Assembly (NCBI RefSeq): GCF_008831285.2
Contig: NC_045138.2
Location: 38,927,115 to 38,991,114, forward strand
DNA length: 64,000 bases
Source: Nymphaea colorata
Taxonomy: Eukaryota > Streptophyta > Magnoliopsida > Nymphaeales > Nymphaeaceae
Reading direction: 5' to 3'
The notes beneath the pieces are model-generated. The model did no database searches and was not told the DNA's origin. It saw only the letters and a program-made list of their open reading frames with translations. Positions 37,727 through 51,792 of the stretch are shown here, piece by piece. A program made the translations under genes and the position numbers. Numbering within the stretch: the first letter of the stretch is position 1; the number at the start of each line of letters is the position of its first letter.

Positions 37727-40700
37727 ATGGCGTCGGCTCCTCCCCTCCACTCCCGCCACCTCCCCCTCCTTCTCCCGACCCCTTTCCCTCCTTCCCTCGT
37801 CGCCGTCGTCTCCCTCCCCGCTCATCATCGTTCGCCGGCGTCGACCCCGCCTCTGATTTCGTGCCGGACATGTCGCTCCCTCGCCGCTGCACGCCGTCTG
37901 CCCCGATCGTCCGCGCAGAGCGACCGGGCCTTGTCTGCCGAGAGCGTCGTCGTCGACAACGACTCATCGCCGGCCTACACCGCCCTCGTTGTCGCCACCG
38001 CTAACAGAATCGGCCTCCTCCAGGTCATCACCCGCGTCTTCACCGTCTTCGGGTTGAAGATTGAGAAGGCCAGCGTCGAGGAGATCCAGGGCGACTTTGT
38101 CGTGAAGCGGTTCTGCGTGACAGACGGCGACGGAAAGAAGATCGAGGATCCGAAGAACTTGGACAGGATCGTCAAGGCGCTCCGGGAGGCCGTTGAGAAA
38201 GAGCCGGCGAGGGTGGCCGGGCCGTCGGCCTCGTCTGGTTCTACGACTAGGCGCCCGCCGCAGATCCTGAAGAGTAATTTGGATGGAGCGAAGGTGCCGA
38301 GGGCTGAATTGATGTTCGGGATGATGGATCGTTACCTCAAGAACGATCCGATCAGCATTCAGAAGGACATTCTTAATCACGTGGAGTATACGATAGCGAG
38401 GTCGAGGTTCAGCTTCAACGATTTTGAAGCCTATCAGGTGCCATTTCCCATGTTATCTGATCCTCCCATCTCCTAACGATCAACGTAGTTTTTGCTTCAT
38501 TCATTTTATCCAATCACATTGCTATTATTAGCCTCACGTTACACCTAGCCTGGTCTGTAGCTTCCGTTGAACTCACCAAACAAATGCAATATTGTTTTCT
38601 TTATTTAAACGTTCAAAGATTTTGTAGGCCTTGGCACATAGTGTGAGAGACAGGCTTATCGAGCGTTGGCATGATACTCAGCAATACTTCAAGAGGAACG
38701 ATCCAAAGCGCGTGTACTTCCTGTCTTTAGAATTCCTTATGGGTATGGTATTGATAAACATCCTCCTATGGGAACTTAAGTTGTTGCGAGCTTTTCCTTT
38801 GCATCCATGTGTTGTATTGTGGCTAAAGTTATCAAGAAGAATGGTCCGTTTGAAAAAAAAAACGATCAAGAAGCGTGCTCGTAATGGTACCTCGCAGTCT
38901 TGGGCCGAATCGCCTCTGACATTTCATCCAATTCAGTTACTGATGTTGACAATAAATGTACTAAGCAATTTGACATTCGGCTAAGAGGCGTCTTTGTTTG
39001 TTCTGCATCTGCTAAGAGGCTTCTTCTGCAGCTATTGTTGAAATTGTAGAATATGTTTAAATAGGTGCTATTGCTCTTAGATTAGGAACATCAAATTCGT
39101 CTCGCTTGTTTAGCTGCACTTGATGTCATGGACCAAAGGTCACATTCTTTGACGGAACAATCCGGATGGTTCTCAGTGCAAAACATTTTCACCATCCGAG
39201 CGTGGTTGCTGACAGAATGGTACTGCTGAGTTCCTTATGCGTATTTTTAGTTGATCCAACTCTAATCCCAGCTGTATCGGCTTGTCCAAAGAAGAAACAA
39301 CTTAACAATTATTAGCTTTGCTTAAACGAAGGTGATCCAGCTACCTTCCAGTGTGCCTATCATTGTGACCTGTCCTTAAAAGGATTTATTATTATCCTCA
39401 CTTAGTGGGTAACAGGACATGAACTCGGACCATCAATATCCTCGTTTGTTATGATTGGACGCTGCTATGTTGAAGCTGAGTGGCTGATCAGCTGAGTACC
39501 GTGGGGCCTCTTTTTGTAAGCAAGAAAACAGATTAGTCCTAGATTTAGGACAACTCTAGTCCATTGCTGCTCTCCACTAACCACAAGGTAGCAGCACCGT
39601 TATCAGTCCTCCACGTTAGGGATTTACTTGCACTCTTTTTGTTGCTCTAGGACATTTGATTTTTTGAGCGATGTTTTCATTTGTAATATGTGATTGTTTC
39701 TATAGTGTGTCTCATGTATTTGCCATATTTTTTTCTATATATCTATCTCTCTATATATGTATGAATATGTGCATGTTTCGATGGCAGAAATAGGTACAAA
39801 GCCTCAACCACATTGAGCGTACCATTGAAATTTGACGCCTGTATATCTATAAAATGGAGCATGCAAACTTCAAACTGGAAATAAAAAAGACATTGTAATC
39901 ATGTCTAAGCTTACCTACTTTGGTGCTTAGATTCTCGCATTCAGAGGATCCAGCATATTTCTTAGGAATTTGCCGTTTTCTAATCATTACTCTCCACAAT
40001 TATTGGCATGGAATCATGAATGAATGCGGTTTGTCCAGTGTCAAGCATAGTACATTTCCTCTGCTTGCTGGCTCTGGCAGTCAATTCTAGAAAACTAAAC
40101 GAGGTAGAATATTCTACTAATGACTATTGTTTGTGAAATAATTGGGGCTTATCTGGATTCTTTACTTTTAGTTTAGATTGTGGTTCAAGAAATGTCTTTA
40201 TGCCACATTGTTCCCTTGTGAGACATTTATGAGTTTATTCTGTGAGATGTTCAGGTCGCTCCTTGTCAAACAGTCTCACAAATTTGGGAATAAGAGATCA
40301 ATATGCAGAGGCAGTAAGTCAACTAGGATTTGACTTTGAAGTATTAGTGGAGAAGGTATGAGCTTTTCATCTCTTCGTTGTAAAAAGCCTTTGGTATATT
40401 GATCTACATAACATGTCCTTACTGAAACTGTGTTAATACAATTGTAAACATTTTGGTTGTCACAGTAGATTCATGCCTATCTGTTAATAAGTCCTACGGT
40501 CATAATCACAACTGAAAGTGTCACTGATTAGTTTATACTGAAGAGTGGAGAAACACTATTAACACTTAAAATTCATTTGAAAAGTTGATGAGGTGTCACC
40601 AGACTTCAAGTCTAATTTGCTATCTTTGTTTGAGTTTTTGCCAAATACACTTCTATGTTTATTAGCATAGACAAATATGCCTCTTCTTTACTAGTCTTCC

Positions 40701-43700
40701 TGAAAACACCCTTATCTTTTCTAATTTTAGTACATAATAGACTTTTTCTGGCCATGAAGAATGCAATCAACTTTGTTACACTGCCCTAAAGGTGCAGCAA
40801 ACTATAATGTTGTGACATCATGATATTTGAAAATATTTTGGTTCAGTCTCTATTTAGTTATTCTTTTTCTTTCAGAGATGATATCACAGACTTGTGACAA
40901 TGAATACATTGAAGTAAACTCTACTTCAAATTTTGAAGTGGCTGTGCTACGTATCATAGTTCTTGTGTTTTCATTTCTAATGTTCGTGGAAGCAGACACC
41001 ATCAAATTTCTTATCTGAGAAGCATCACATTATGAGCTTATGTATTTAGAAGTTTGCACTGCCTATGAAGAAAGTACTTTTGTTTTTGTTGTATGGGCTA
41101 TGACATCATACATGGTTTCCAATTATTAATTTTCCTGTGCTGAAAACAGGAGGGTGATGCTGCGCTTGGTAATGGGGGCTTAGCTCGTCTTTCAGCATGT
41201 TTAATGGATTCCTTAGCAACATTGGACCTTCCAGCTTGGGGGTATGCCATTAATTTTGTTCAGAAAGTAATAACCAATGTACAAGCAGTTTGCAGAGTCC
41301 TTTATTTATCTCTTTGTCATGTTAAGTTCTGATTACATTTTAAAGCATGTTGGTTGTCTGAAATAAAACAAGTTGGCTCTGCTTGAGCTTCACTAGAGAT
41401 TATTTGCTGTGAACTTTGGTTGAGTGCCCTCATTTGCACAAACAAGTTGAGCTTGAGCAAAATTACAAGATTGTTTATCTAACTCAGCAAGCCTGAACAC
41501 CCTAGGCCAGGTTGATTGCATTGATGTGCAGACTGCAGGCTTAGTCCTATCCTTCTAGAACCAGTCCACTTCAAGTTATAATCTGTCCATTTGGTCCTGG
41601 CCTGTGACATGTAAATCTTTCTAGAGAATAACTACTAACAATCTAACATCCCCCGTGTTTCTTCAGGGCTAACTAGTTCTGAGTCTTCTGAGAAACACTA
41701 CGATCTGGAAAATTCATTCCCTAATAACAGTTGTAAGGATAGAAGCATCTGGGTGAAAGGGTGTTTCACATTATGGGACAACAATTGCTATTATCTTCTG
41801 CATTCTCATTTGCACCTGGCTTTTGTGGTCTGGTCCCTATTCATTTGCTGTTTTCTTGTGATAGCTTCAAGATTTTTCTAATAGAAAGTTGAGACATGAA
41901 GAGAATCAAAGTGGAAGATGTTTTCCTTTTTTGAGATAAATGGACTTGTTTATGGTAGACATCTTACATTCCACTCAGTTGCTGTACGACTTGTTTGGAA
42001 CTAGTGGGCAGTTAAGGTGATGCTAAATCTAATGTTCTGTTGCTGCTAAAAGTTAAAAACAGGTATCTAACTTCGTTTGAGCTTTATCCAAATAAGCGAC
42101 AATGGATCTTGGAGGATATTGCTGAATCTACTGTTATGTGTAAAAAATGTGGGTACAAAGACAAACATGGTTTTCACATGCATTAAGTTTGAATATCTGC
42201 TCATCCGAGAGGATATTAAAAGCATAAAGAAGTCCAATTTCCATAGAACGAAAGATAGCAATGAAAGATGAAGCTATATCTTTAGCTTATTTGCATAAAA
42301 CATAAATCTTGTCTCACTACCGTAACAGGTAGTGGAAACATTCAAAATTGTGATATGTTCCTGTTAATTCTTCACTAGGACTTATTTCTAAAGTTTTTGG
42401 CAGATTTTCGTCATTTAACATCAGTAGATTATGGGTTCCTGAGGATGTTTTAGTTTATTATAGATTTTGAAGGATTCTGACCACATATGATGTCAATTTC
42501 CTTTAATTTTGCAGTTATGGCTTGCGCTATCAATATGGTTTGTTCCGTCAGCAGATATTGGATGGTTATCAGCATGAACAACCTGATTTTTGGCTGAATT
42601 TTGGGAACCCTTGGGAGATAGAGCGTATTCATATCTCATACCCAGTTAAGGTGCGTGAACAAATGTAGCTGATTTAGTTATTTATAACTAGTTTCAATGC
42701 ATGACAAAGTTTCCAAACTGCATGTTTGTCCTGATTCAGTTTCGTGATTTAGTATTATGGGAAAGTGGAGGAGCAGCTTTTGAATGGGAGGAAGTCTAAA
42801 GTCTGGATACCTGAAGAGACGGTAAGCATAAAACTTTGGGTTTATGCTGTTTTACAAACTGCTTGTTTTCTTCTATTGACTATATTTTCCAAAATAAATA
42901 AATTCATGAAGATCATGTATCTAGTATTTTGCAATCTAATGTTTTTGCCTCTGATAGGTGGAAGCTGTTGCCTATGACAATCCTATTCCAGGTTATGGAA
43001 CAAAGAATACGATCAATCTTCGCCTTTGGGCTGCTAAACCAAGTGGCCAGTATGATATGGTGAGTGGATGCATGTTTTGGAGGATTAACTAGCATGCATG
43101 TTACCCTTGCAATGATTTTTCTTTCTGTGCTTTTATGTGAGGTTAAGCCTGTTTAGGAACATAAAAAGTTAAAAACATATTTGTGCCCTTGAATGGGTTC
43201 TCTCTCTCCTTCTCCCTCTATGTTTGTGTGTGCATGTTGTGTGTCTCCACTGAATTTTATTCTTCTTTTCCTCTTTTATCTTCATGTTGTTTGTCCACGA
43301 TTTTAGGCATGAGTGACACTAAAGTAGCAAAATATGGTCTCTAGGTTCAGAGCAACCATAACTTTTTAGTGGACTGAGCCTGAGCAGTTCTTGCTAGCCA
43401 ATATGTCACATTCCATCAGAAGAACTGATGAAGGCTGGCTTTGCTACAGCTTGGATTTATTACTGCTATAACTGTACAATTTTAGAGTTCTTTTGGAAGA
43501 AGAGTTATGATTTCCTTGTTCGTGATCCCTTTCCTAAGGTTTTTTTTTTCTTTTTCAATGAAAAGACAGAGTCTTTCCTCCAGGTAAATGCAGCTAACTT
43601 GAAATAGTTGTCTTCACAAGCTAGTACAGAGATAGTGTTGATGGGCGATGGGTCCAAGGTATGGCTGGTTGGCAAGATGCCTGCTGACATATTCCCAGTA

Positions 43701-46700
43701 ACTGTGATGGTCCCAGATTAACTGTGATGGTCATCTTCTAGAAAGGAAGACTATGGTCCTGCTGGAAGGGTTACTTTAAGAAGAAAGTGGCTGATAAAAT
43801 CATGAATCTCACTAGTTGGAAGGAGCTTTCTCATGGTGTTTCAGATGGGTTTCTTGTTATCGTTAATAACTATATAAAATGATTAAATCAAGCAGGACCA
43901 GTCAAGAATTTTTGATGAAATTTGAATGGTGATCCTTGAAAGCATCCAAAGGGCCTTCTTGTGTGGCCTACAAGCAGACAAAGAGGCTTGTTAGCCATAC
44001 ATAATGCAGAATCTGACATGGCCAAAGAATGTGATTAGATAGGACTAGGAAATGCCACCAAGGAGATAGATTCTCATACTGCAACTACCATCCAACTGTG
44101 AGGGGATTGTGGATTGAGTTGCATTACCACAGCAAGGGCTGTTTGCTTGCGAGTTATAGAAAGCAGGGTAAGAAACGCAGTGAAATCCTCCCTGCGTTAT
44201 GGTACATTGGGAGGAGAAATTTTTCATGTGAAGAAGAGAGACCTAGAGTTGGAATTGATTGTCAAGGTCAGAATACTAGACAAGAAGAATTGTCATTATT
44301 AAGCACCAATTATTCACTTTTAGTGAGAAGATAGTGTAAGCATTGAGGTGCATTTATGTGTGCAAACAAAGACCACTTCAAGTCAATTGTGTGGTATGTT
44401 CCATAAAGGTGAACAAAGATAGCAAGAAGAGAAGTCGTCGGAGAGTATTGCTGCAATACAAGTTTACCAAGGGCACCATGCTAGAAAGAAGAATTATGAT
44501 CATTAAGCACCAACCGATTGCATATAGTAAGAAGATGGTATTAGAAAAGTGAATCAATATGATAGAGTGGGCTGCCACCATTGGGTACAGAGCCTGTTGT
44601 CTCATTGTTGATCTGCCTTCTTTATGTGAGTTCCACTCTTTTGTCTATTGATGGCAGCCAGAGAAAAATATTTCTGTAAAGACACTTTAGATTTCCTAAA
44701 CAATCTTCTATCAATGAACATGGCGATACACAAGATGTAATTTTCTTCCCATCTGTGTTGCCTGTTTGTGGCTTATATTTTTCTCTAATTGTTGATAGCC
44801 TTTGTCGCCTGCTTCTGGTTCCTTTTCTTATTATGTTTTGCAGATTCAAAAGCTCTGATAACCTTTTTTTAAGGATTAGCTGATTGAACTCTAAATTTTC
44901 TTTGTTTATAATGCAGCAAGTTGGTAATTCATAGTTTCATTAAGGTGTATATTTATTTTTTCTGGGGTCTTGTCACTTAGTTGCTTTTTGTATTTTCAAA
45001 TTTGTATGTTGACATAGTTGATTTTGTCCCTCTAATCATGTTGAAGTTCTTTGCCTAATAGCGTGTTTGTGCTTTGATTTTGTCTCTCTAATCATGTTGA
45101 AGCTCTTTGCCTACTAGCATGTTTGTGCTATAATGCTTCTTTGTATGTGCTAGGAATCATTTAACACTGGTGATTATATCAATTCTATCATCAATGGGCA
45201 AAAGGCTGAAACTATAAGCAACGTTCTCTATCCGGATGATCGTACTTATCAGGTTTGTAGTGATCTCGAATTCAGAAAATTATTATTTTGTGTTGGAAAC
45301 TTAATAGCTAATTTGATGTACATATACTCTGGGCACCACCAGAAAATCAAATGAACAAATATCCCACATGTGTGGAGCAGTGATGGAACAGAACATAACA
45401 TTTGTTTTAGAAATGACTTTAACATAACATTACTTTTGTTTCATCTAGTGATTGAAATCCTTTGGTGTCATTGACACATTTTTGAAGGTGTTATAAGGAT
45501 AAGCAAGCAACATTAAACCATCATGTGGTGGAAGCATCTGAATGAAAACTAATCAGCAAAATTACAGCATCCTGTTACATGTGAAGAGAGTACTCAAACC
45601 CGCACTATATAGTAAAAATAAAACTATGTGCTAGTGAAAATTTTATCTGTTTTTTCCTTGTCTTGGTGATTTTTCTCCTCTAATCTTTTAGGATCTACAG
45701 ACATCTTCATTGTAATTGTGTTTGACGTTTGAACTATGTTATTTGCAAAATTCATGATCTTCCTCTTCTTGTCTTTCAGGGGAAGGAACTCAGGCTGAAA
45801 CAACAATATTTCTTTGTGTCAGCATCCTTGCAAGACATAGTAAGGAGGTTTAAGGATTCACATACTGATTTTGATGTGTTCCCTGATAAGGTTGCTTCCT
45901 AAATTCCTCTGCTGCATAATTCCTTTTGGATAGCAAGCTTTTGAATTCAGTTACTTTATGGGTATTGGTTTCATTTCCATTTCTTGGAATGACATGATCC
46001 ATATGTGTTTCTTTTGTTTGCTATGACTGAACTGATTGATGCTTTACAGTCAGCATGATTTCCTTTGAGGCTTTAATCAGTAAAATCAATATTTCCTTGC
46101 AGGTAGCTTTGCAGCTTAATGACACCCACCCTTCTCTTTCAGTGGTTGAGCTAATGAGAATCTTGGTTGATGAGGAACATTTGGACTGGAAACATGCTTG
46201 GAAAATTGTCTGCAAAGTATTTTCGATTACAATTCATACTGTGGTAGCTGAAGGACTTGAGAAAGTTCCAGTTGACCTAATGGGCAGCCTTCTTCCACGT
46301 CACTTGGAAGTATGTTGCAAAAGTTTGAATTTTACTAAAGTATAATTTTCAGTTCCATTAGAATTTGATTTTTACTATATCTAGTAGCATATTTTGGTAC
46401 AATCTTCATCTAGTGCAAGTCACAATAAGTTCACTAAGACATTAGCCTAGTATATCTCCAGTCGCTTTATTATGTTCGAAGCTGAAAATGAGATGTTTAT
46501 TGTAATAAACATTTCTATGACTAATTTTGGTCTGCATCAGACTAGCATGCTTTTGTTCCTTTTGAAACAAAAGGAATTTTATTCCAGGTGCCTTGATGTT
46601 TTCTTGATTTCATGCAGATCATATATGAAATAAACTTTTACTTTTTGGAGGATCTGAAGCAGAGATATGGATCTGATTTTGATCGTCTGTCTCGAATGTC

Positions 46701-49700
46701 AATTTTAGAGGAAGGAGCTGCGAAGGTATTCTTGAGATCATTTATAGGATGCAATATTTCATGTGTTATTTTACAGCTGCTTGAGGCTTGCAAACTGCCT
46801 GAAAGGATCTTGACTGAATTAGCTAATTTTACTTTTTCTCTTCCTGTTGAAGTTTACATTGTTCTCATCTTACACTTTTGTTCACGTGTTGGAAGATGTG
46901 AGCTTGTTCAGTTTACATGTTGATGATCTCTTTTCTGATGTCGTTCACAACTCTACTCTTTTTCTGTTTTTCTTTCCTGCTTATCATCTTCAATAAATAG
47001 ACTCAACTATTAGAAAAGGTAAAGCTTACCAGATTGTCAGATTGTCCAATAGTCTTGATATATTGAAAAAATCCTCAATCTTATCAATAGAATGAGTATT
47101 CACAACATCCTTCGGTGAGAAACTGCATCTATGCACACTTGCACAGCAATTTTCCTCAATTTCTGCAGTGGTATGAGCAATTGTAGTAATTAAAGAAGAT
47201 TGCTTATTCCCACAGCAACAAGTTCTACAGAGATCAGTCAACTAATCATTAACACACTGATCTAAGACTCCACCAGAGGAACATTTAATTCTGCCAAATT
47301 GGAAAGTTGGAACGCGCACACAGAGCCAAGCTCTGACACCATGCAAACAAAAAAGAATGTCTCACGAACAACTCAATCTTGCACACATGTGGACAGAAAA
47401 ATATTTCATTAACAATATCTCTAAACTCAAGGAGCTACAGGGAGTTTTACAATAAACAGAAAAGTGAGAGGGCTGTTGAGTCTCCATTGGATATAAATCT
47501 AGCTGTCAGAGAGTCCAGCTGCTACCTCTCTTCGACTGAGTTTTTTCAGCTGGACAAAAAAGATAGAATTACAAGAAAGAAAGAATAAAATACATAAAAA
47601 TAAGAAAGAAAATAGAAATACGAGAAGAAAAAAATACACAAAATACACACAGAAATACAAGAAAGTTACAATAATATCAAGTAGTTACTGAAATACCTAG
47701 AAATGTGGCTTGTTGAACCTTACATTCTGGAATGCAGTTGTAGCCCAAATGGATAAAACTGTGTTTATACTTAGCAATGCTTGGTAAGATGCTGACAAAG
47801 AAGCAAATATGAAATATCCTATTGCATCATGGAAGTAAAATTGTCAGACTCCACCATTGTAAGTGAAAAAAAAAAGACCTGGCTAGAGGTATGAGTTGAA
47901 ATAAATAATCACTATTGACCAGGTACAAGATCTTGTGTAGGTTATGGTCCTGTTCTGGAGAGTGCAACAAAGAAAACTGTATGAGGATATACATGCCAAA
48001 TGGCCCAAATCACTAACATATGCATGTGCAAAAAATGCAGGATTGTGCTGCATCTCATGAAATGCTTTGGATGCCAATCTCATGGTTGTTTCCAGTTATT
48101 TAAGACAGAGGCTAAAGCATGTCCAAGTATGTCGCTACCAAAAATTGACTAATAATAGACGTTTTCTATATTGAGCTTGAACCTAGGATGATAAAACGGG
48201 TTGAACTAAGCCTGAAATGTAGATGACCATTCATGATAACTAGGTATACCTAGTGGTCTGACTTATGTAAGTGTAGCTTTATTCTTTTCAGTGTCACAAA
48301 TATTGTGATGCTTTGAAAAATATTGTTATATTGATAAAAAATGAAAAGAAACTTGAAAAAATTCTGTTTTTGGAAAAATAACGTTAAAATAAATTTATTG
48401 CATTTTTACATTTTTTTCACGACTTTTCCTTTTTTTGTTTCTTTCTTTTTAACGTTAATATCATCAGAAAATTCAAATTTAAACTTAAGCTAGATTACTT
48501 ACCATCATTAAAACATTATTTTGAATTTTATCACTTTATCTACTATGTCTGTGTCTTCTTACTAGTTTCTCATTTATTTTGTTTTTACATATTTTTTAGG
48601 AAATTTTGTCGTTTTCAAAAAATTTGCTGAGGTTTTCTGGAGATTTTTCCAAGAAAAACAAATTTGCCAAAAATTACCCAAGGAAAATTTTGCCACTAAA
48701 ACATGCTAACTATATTTGGAACAATGATTCTTTCATACTTATAGAATGGACTCGCATGTAAGCTAATGGAAATAAAGAAAGCAAATTGTTGCAGCAGAAT
48801 GCTTGCTTTGTAAAACCAGTTCAAGACTTTGAGGAATAATCTTTCTCTGAGAAAATGATTTGAACAAGGTAATTAATTCTGATCCATTACACACACACAC
48901 ATATAAGCATGTATTGCCATAGAATCTCTATAGAATTGCTTGAGGTGGTCTTATTTGCTACACTTTCTCTAGTGAAGTTTAGGTGGCACACTTCCAGTGA
49001 ACTATGTATTTTCTTTTCTATGTTGAAATGGTTTCTTACTTCCTATGTTTCTTTCATTTTATTGAAGAATGTCCGCATGGCGAACCTAGCGATTGTTTGC
49101 TGTAATACAGTAAATGCAGTCTCCCAGGTTCACTCAAAGTTACTAAAAGGTGGTGCACTCAAGGTAAACTTGAAGTCGCTGTTGCTAGTTAAGGATTTTA
49201 TTGTTATGGTGGGAAAATGTTCACCTTTGAGTCATATATGGCTCTTCCCATGTTAACAAATAGGAGAGCAATTTGTGGGACATTTTGCCCAGCGAATGCA
49301 TGCGAGAATTTACTTTTGTATTTGCATTTTTGTCTGACTAGTTAGACGTGATTTGGACTTCTTCGTCACTCAGATTCATGAGAAGCTTCCAAGAGATTCT
49401 CATGGTCTCTGGGAGCAGTCATCAACCAATAGATGCTTATCTCACTAATTCATTTACCTACCTTTTTTGTGTTCTTTTTCTTATTTTTTGAACTGCAGGA
49501 CTTTCATCAGCTTTGGCCTCAGAAAATTCAATATAAGACAAATGGAGTTACTCAGGTATATAGAGTTCTAATGCAAGATATTATAGGATATGTGAAACAG
49601 ACAACAGGACCTTAGGCTTTTGATTCAAGGCATCTATTAATGAGAGGTAGGCAGAACTGGAATGGTGATAGATATAAGTTATTGGAACGTAGTTGCCCGT

Positions 49701-50348
49701 GTATATGTACATACGTACAAATAGAACAAGTAAAATGGCTTTTGAGAGTGAATTTGTCTCTCCATAGTTCAGGTGTGCAATCATAGGAATGGTCTCTATT
49801 CTTTAGTACCTTGAGCTCTAGTAGGCTATTAGGCTCGTTCTAAGTTCTGATAACTATGCACAGAATGTTGACACTATAGAACACTGAGATAAATTTGATT
49901 GCCTAGCACTGCAGTTCACAAGACTTAGTAATTATACTATTATAGCATGTTTGTCATTGTTTATATTACCTTAAATAAGATTGAGCTTATACTTTATACT
50001 AAATTTTTCAGAGGCGGTGGATAGTAGTAAGTAACCCTGGTCTGTGCAATCTTATTACAAAATCACTTGGAACAGACACTTGGATTAGCAATATTGATCT
50101 TCTCATGGGGCTACGCCAACATGCAGAGGACACTAATCTTCAGAACGAATGGAAAATGGTAATATTTTATTAGAAGATTTTGAATCATTTGGTGTCTATT
50201 CTATATGTTCCTGTAACCCTATGAGGCATGTTCAACTTTGCAGGTTCGGAAGCTCAATAAAATAAGGCTGGCAGAGTATATCGAAACAATAACTGGGTTG
50301 AAGGTTGTTTGCTTTCCTCCTCCTCCTCCTCCTCCTCCTCCTCCTCCT

Positions 50349-50391
<43 letters not shown>

Positions 50392-50902
50392 CCTCTCCCT
50401 CTCTCTCTCCCCCCATTCCATGCGCCCCCAGCCCGCCCACACAACCCCCCCCCAAAAAAACCCGTGTTTCTGGAGCTCATAGTTTATTCTCCTCTCTCTA
50501 AAAACAGTTGATTTTATTTTTTACAGGTCAGCGTTGATGCAATGTTTGATGTACAGGCCAAAAGGATTCATGAGTACAAGAGACAATTGCTTAATGTCCT
50601 TGGGATTATCTATCGCTATGACTGTATCAAGGTTATTTCATATTTACAGTTTTATATTATCTTGGTTGTAGTGCCAATTTAACTCGTATGATGATGCATG
50701 TTATTGGTCCATAAATAATTCAAACTTCAGACCGTCTGATCTAACTAATCAATATCGATACTGGACAAGAATAATTTATTTATGCAATACTTGGGCTTGC
50801 CCACTTAAGCACCTGGATCCTTCAGGCCCTGGCCTTCTTTGCTCACTGTCTGATTGCTTTAATGGTTATACCAGGATCCTGCAGACTGTATTCAAATGTG
50901 TA

Positions 50903-50947
<45 letters not shown>

Positions 50948-51737
50948 ACATGAGTGCGGGGTGCGGGTGCCAGAGCGGCACATCCCAAAAAATTTAGGTG
51001 CGGCGGTGCAGTGAGGGTATTTTATTATTATTAATTTATTATATATATAACAGAATAAGCATGTATATATTATTATTGCAATTTAATTATTAATGTATAT
51101 AACATACTTGCATAATTGTATTGCATAGGAAAATATCAAAACAACATATATTATATATAATATATTATATGTAGTAATCTACTAATATGACATACTAACA
51201 GTCTAAGGTAAAACATAAAAAATTGATAGAATCATAGAAGCAGAAATTGAAAATTTGAAATTAAAACTTCAAAGAACAACTCTAACCACAGCTGGTAGGC
51301 TGCATAATGCATATATAAAAAAACTTATATTATAATATTATAAGTTTATAACATGACAATATATCACTATATCAGTTGCAAAGCATATATGCACGGCTGC
51401 ATATGTACACGACTGACAATATATATTTATTAGTTGAACTTTGAAATTTTTATAGTAGATTCAAGAACAACTGAACAAGCATCTAAAATAAAATGCTAAA
51501 ATGTATTCAACAATAATACTAAAAAATGGGACACATTTATACCAAACGTGGGTTGACCACACCCGACTCGAATTTGACGCAAGTCTGTCCATGTCAGAAA
51601 TGGACAAATATAGTCTAGTGCAGCTGACCGCATCCGACTCGCGTTGACTAGGCTCGAGTGCGAGATGCACCCATGTCCGGTGCACACCTGACTCGACGCG
51701 ACTCGGGTGCGGCAGTAAAATAGAAGAGTTTGTGTGA

Positions 51738-51792
<55 letters not shown>

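Noticed and set aside
37608-37967. Minus-strand Arg/Gly-rich frames opposite the phosphorylase first exon
   Set aside because: GC-rich antisense frames without domains; the plus strand carries the transit-like leader and ACT domain.
38631-38984. 117-aa plus frame as a separate small gene
   Set aside because: Its first part is phosphorylase exon 2 and the rest is intron read-through.
50219-50511. Several long low-complexity frames (poly-Pro, poly-Leu/Ser, Arg/Glu runs) on both strands
   Set aside because: They are translations of the (CCT)n-(CT)n microsatellite in phosphorylase intron 15, not genes.
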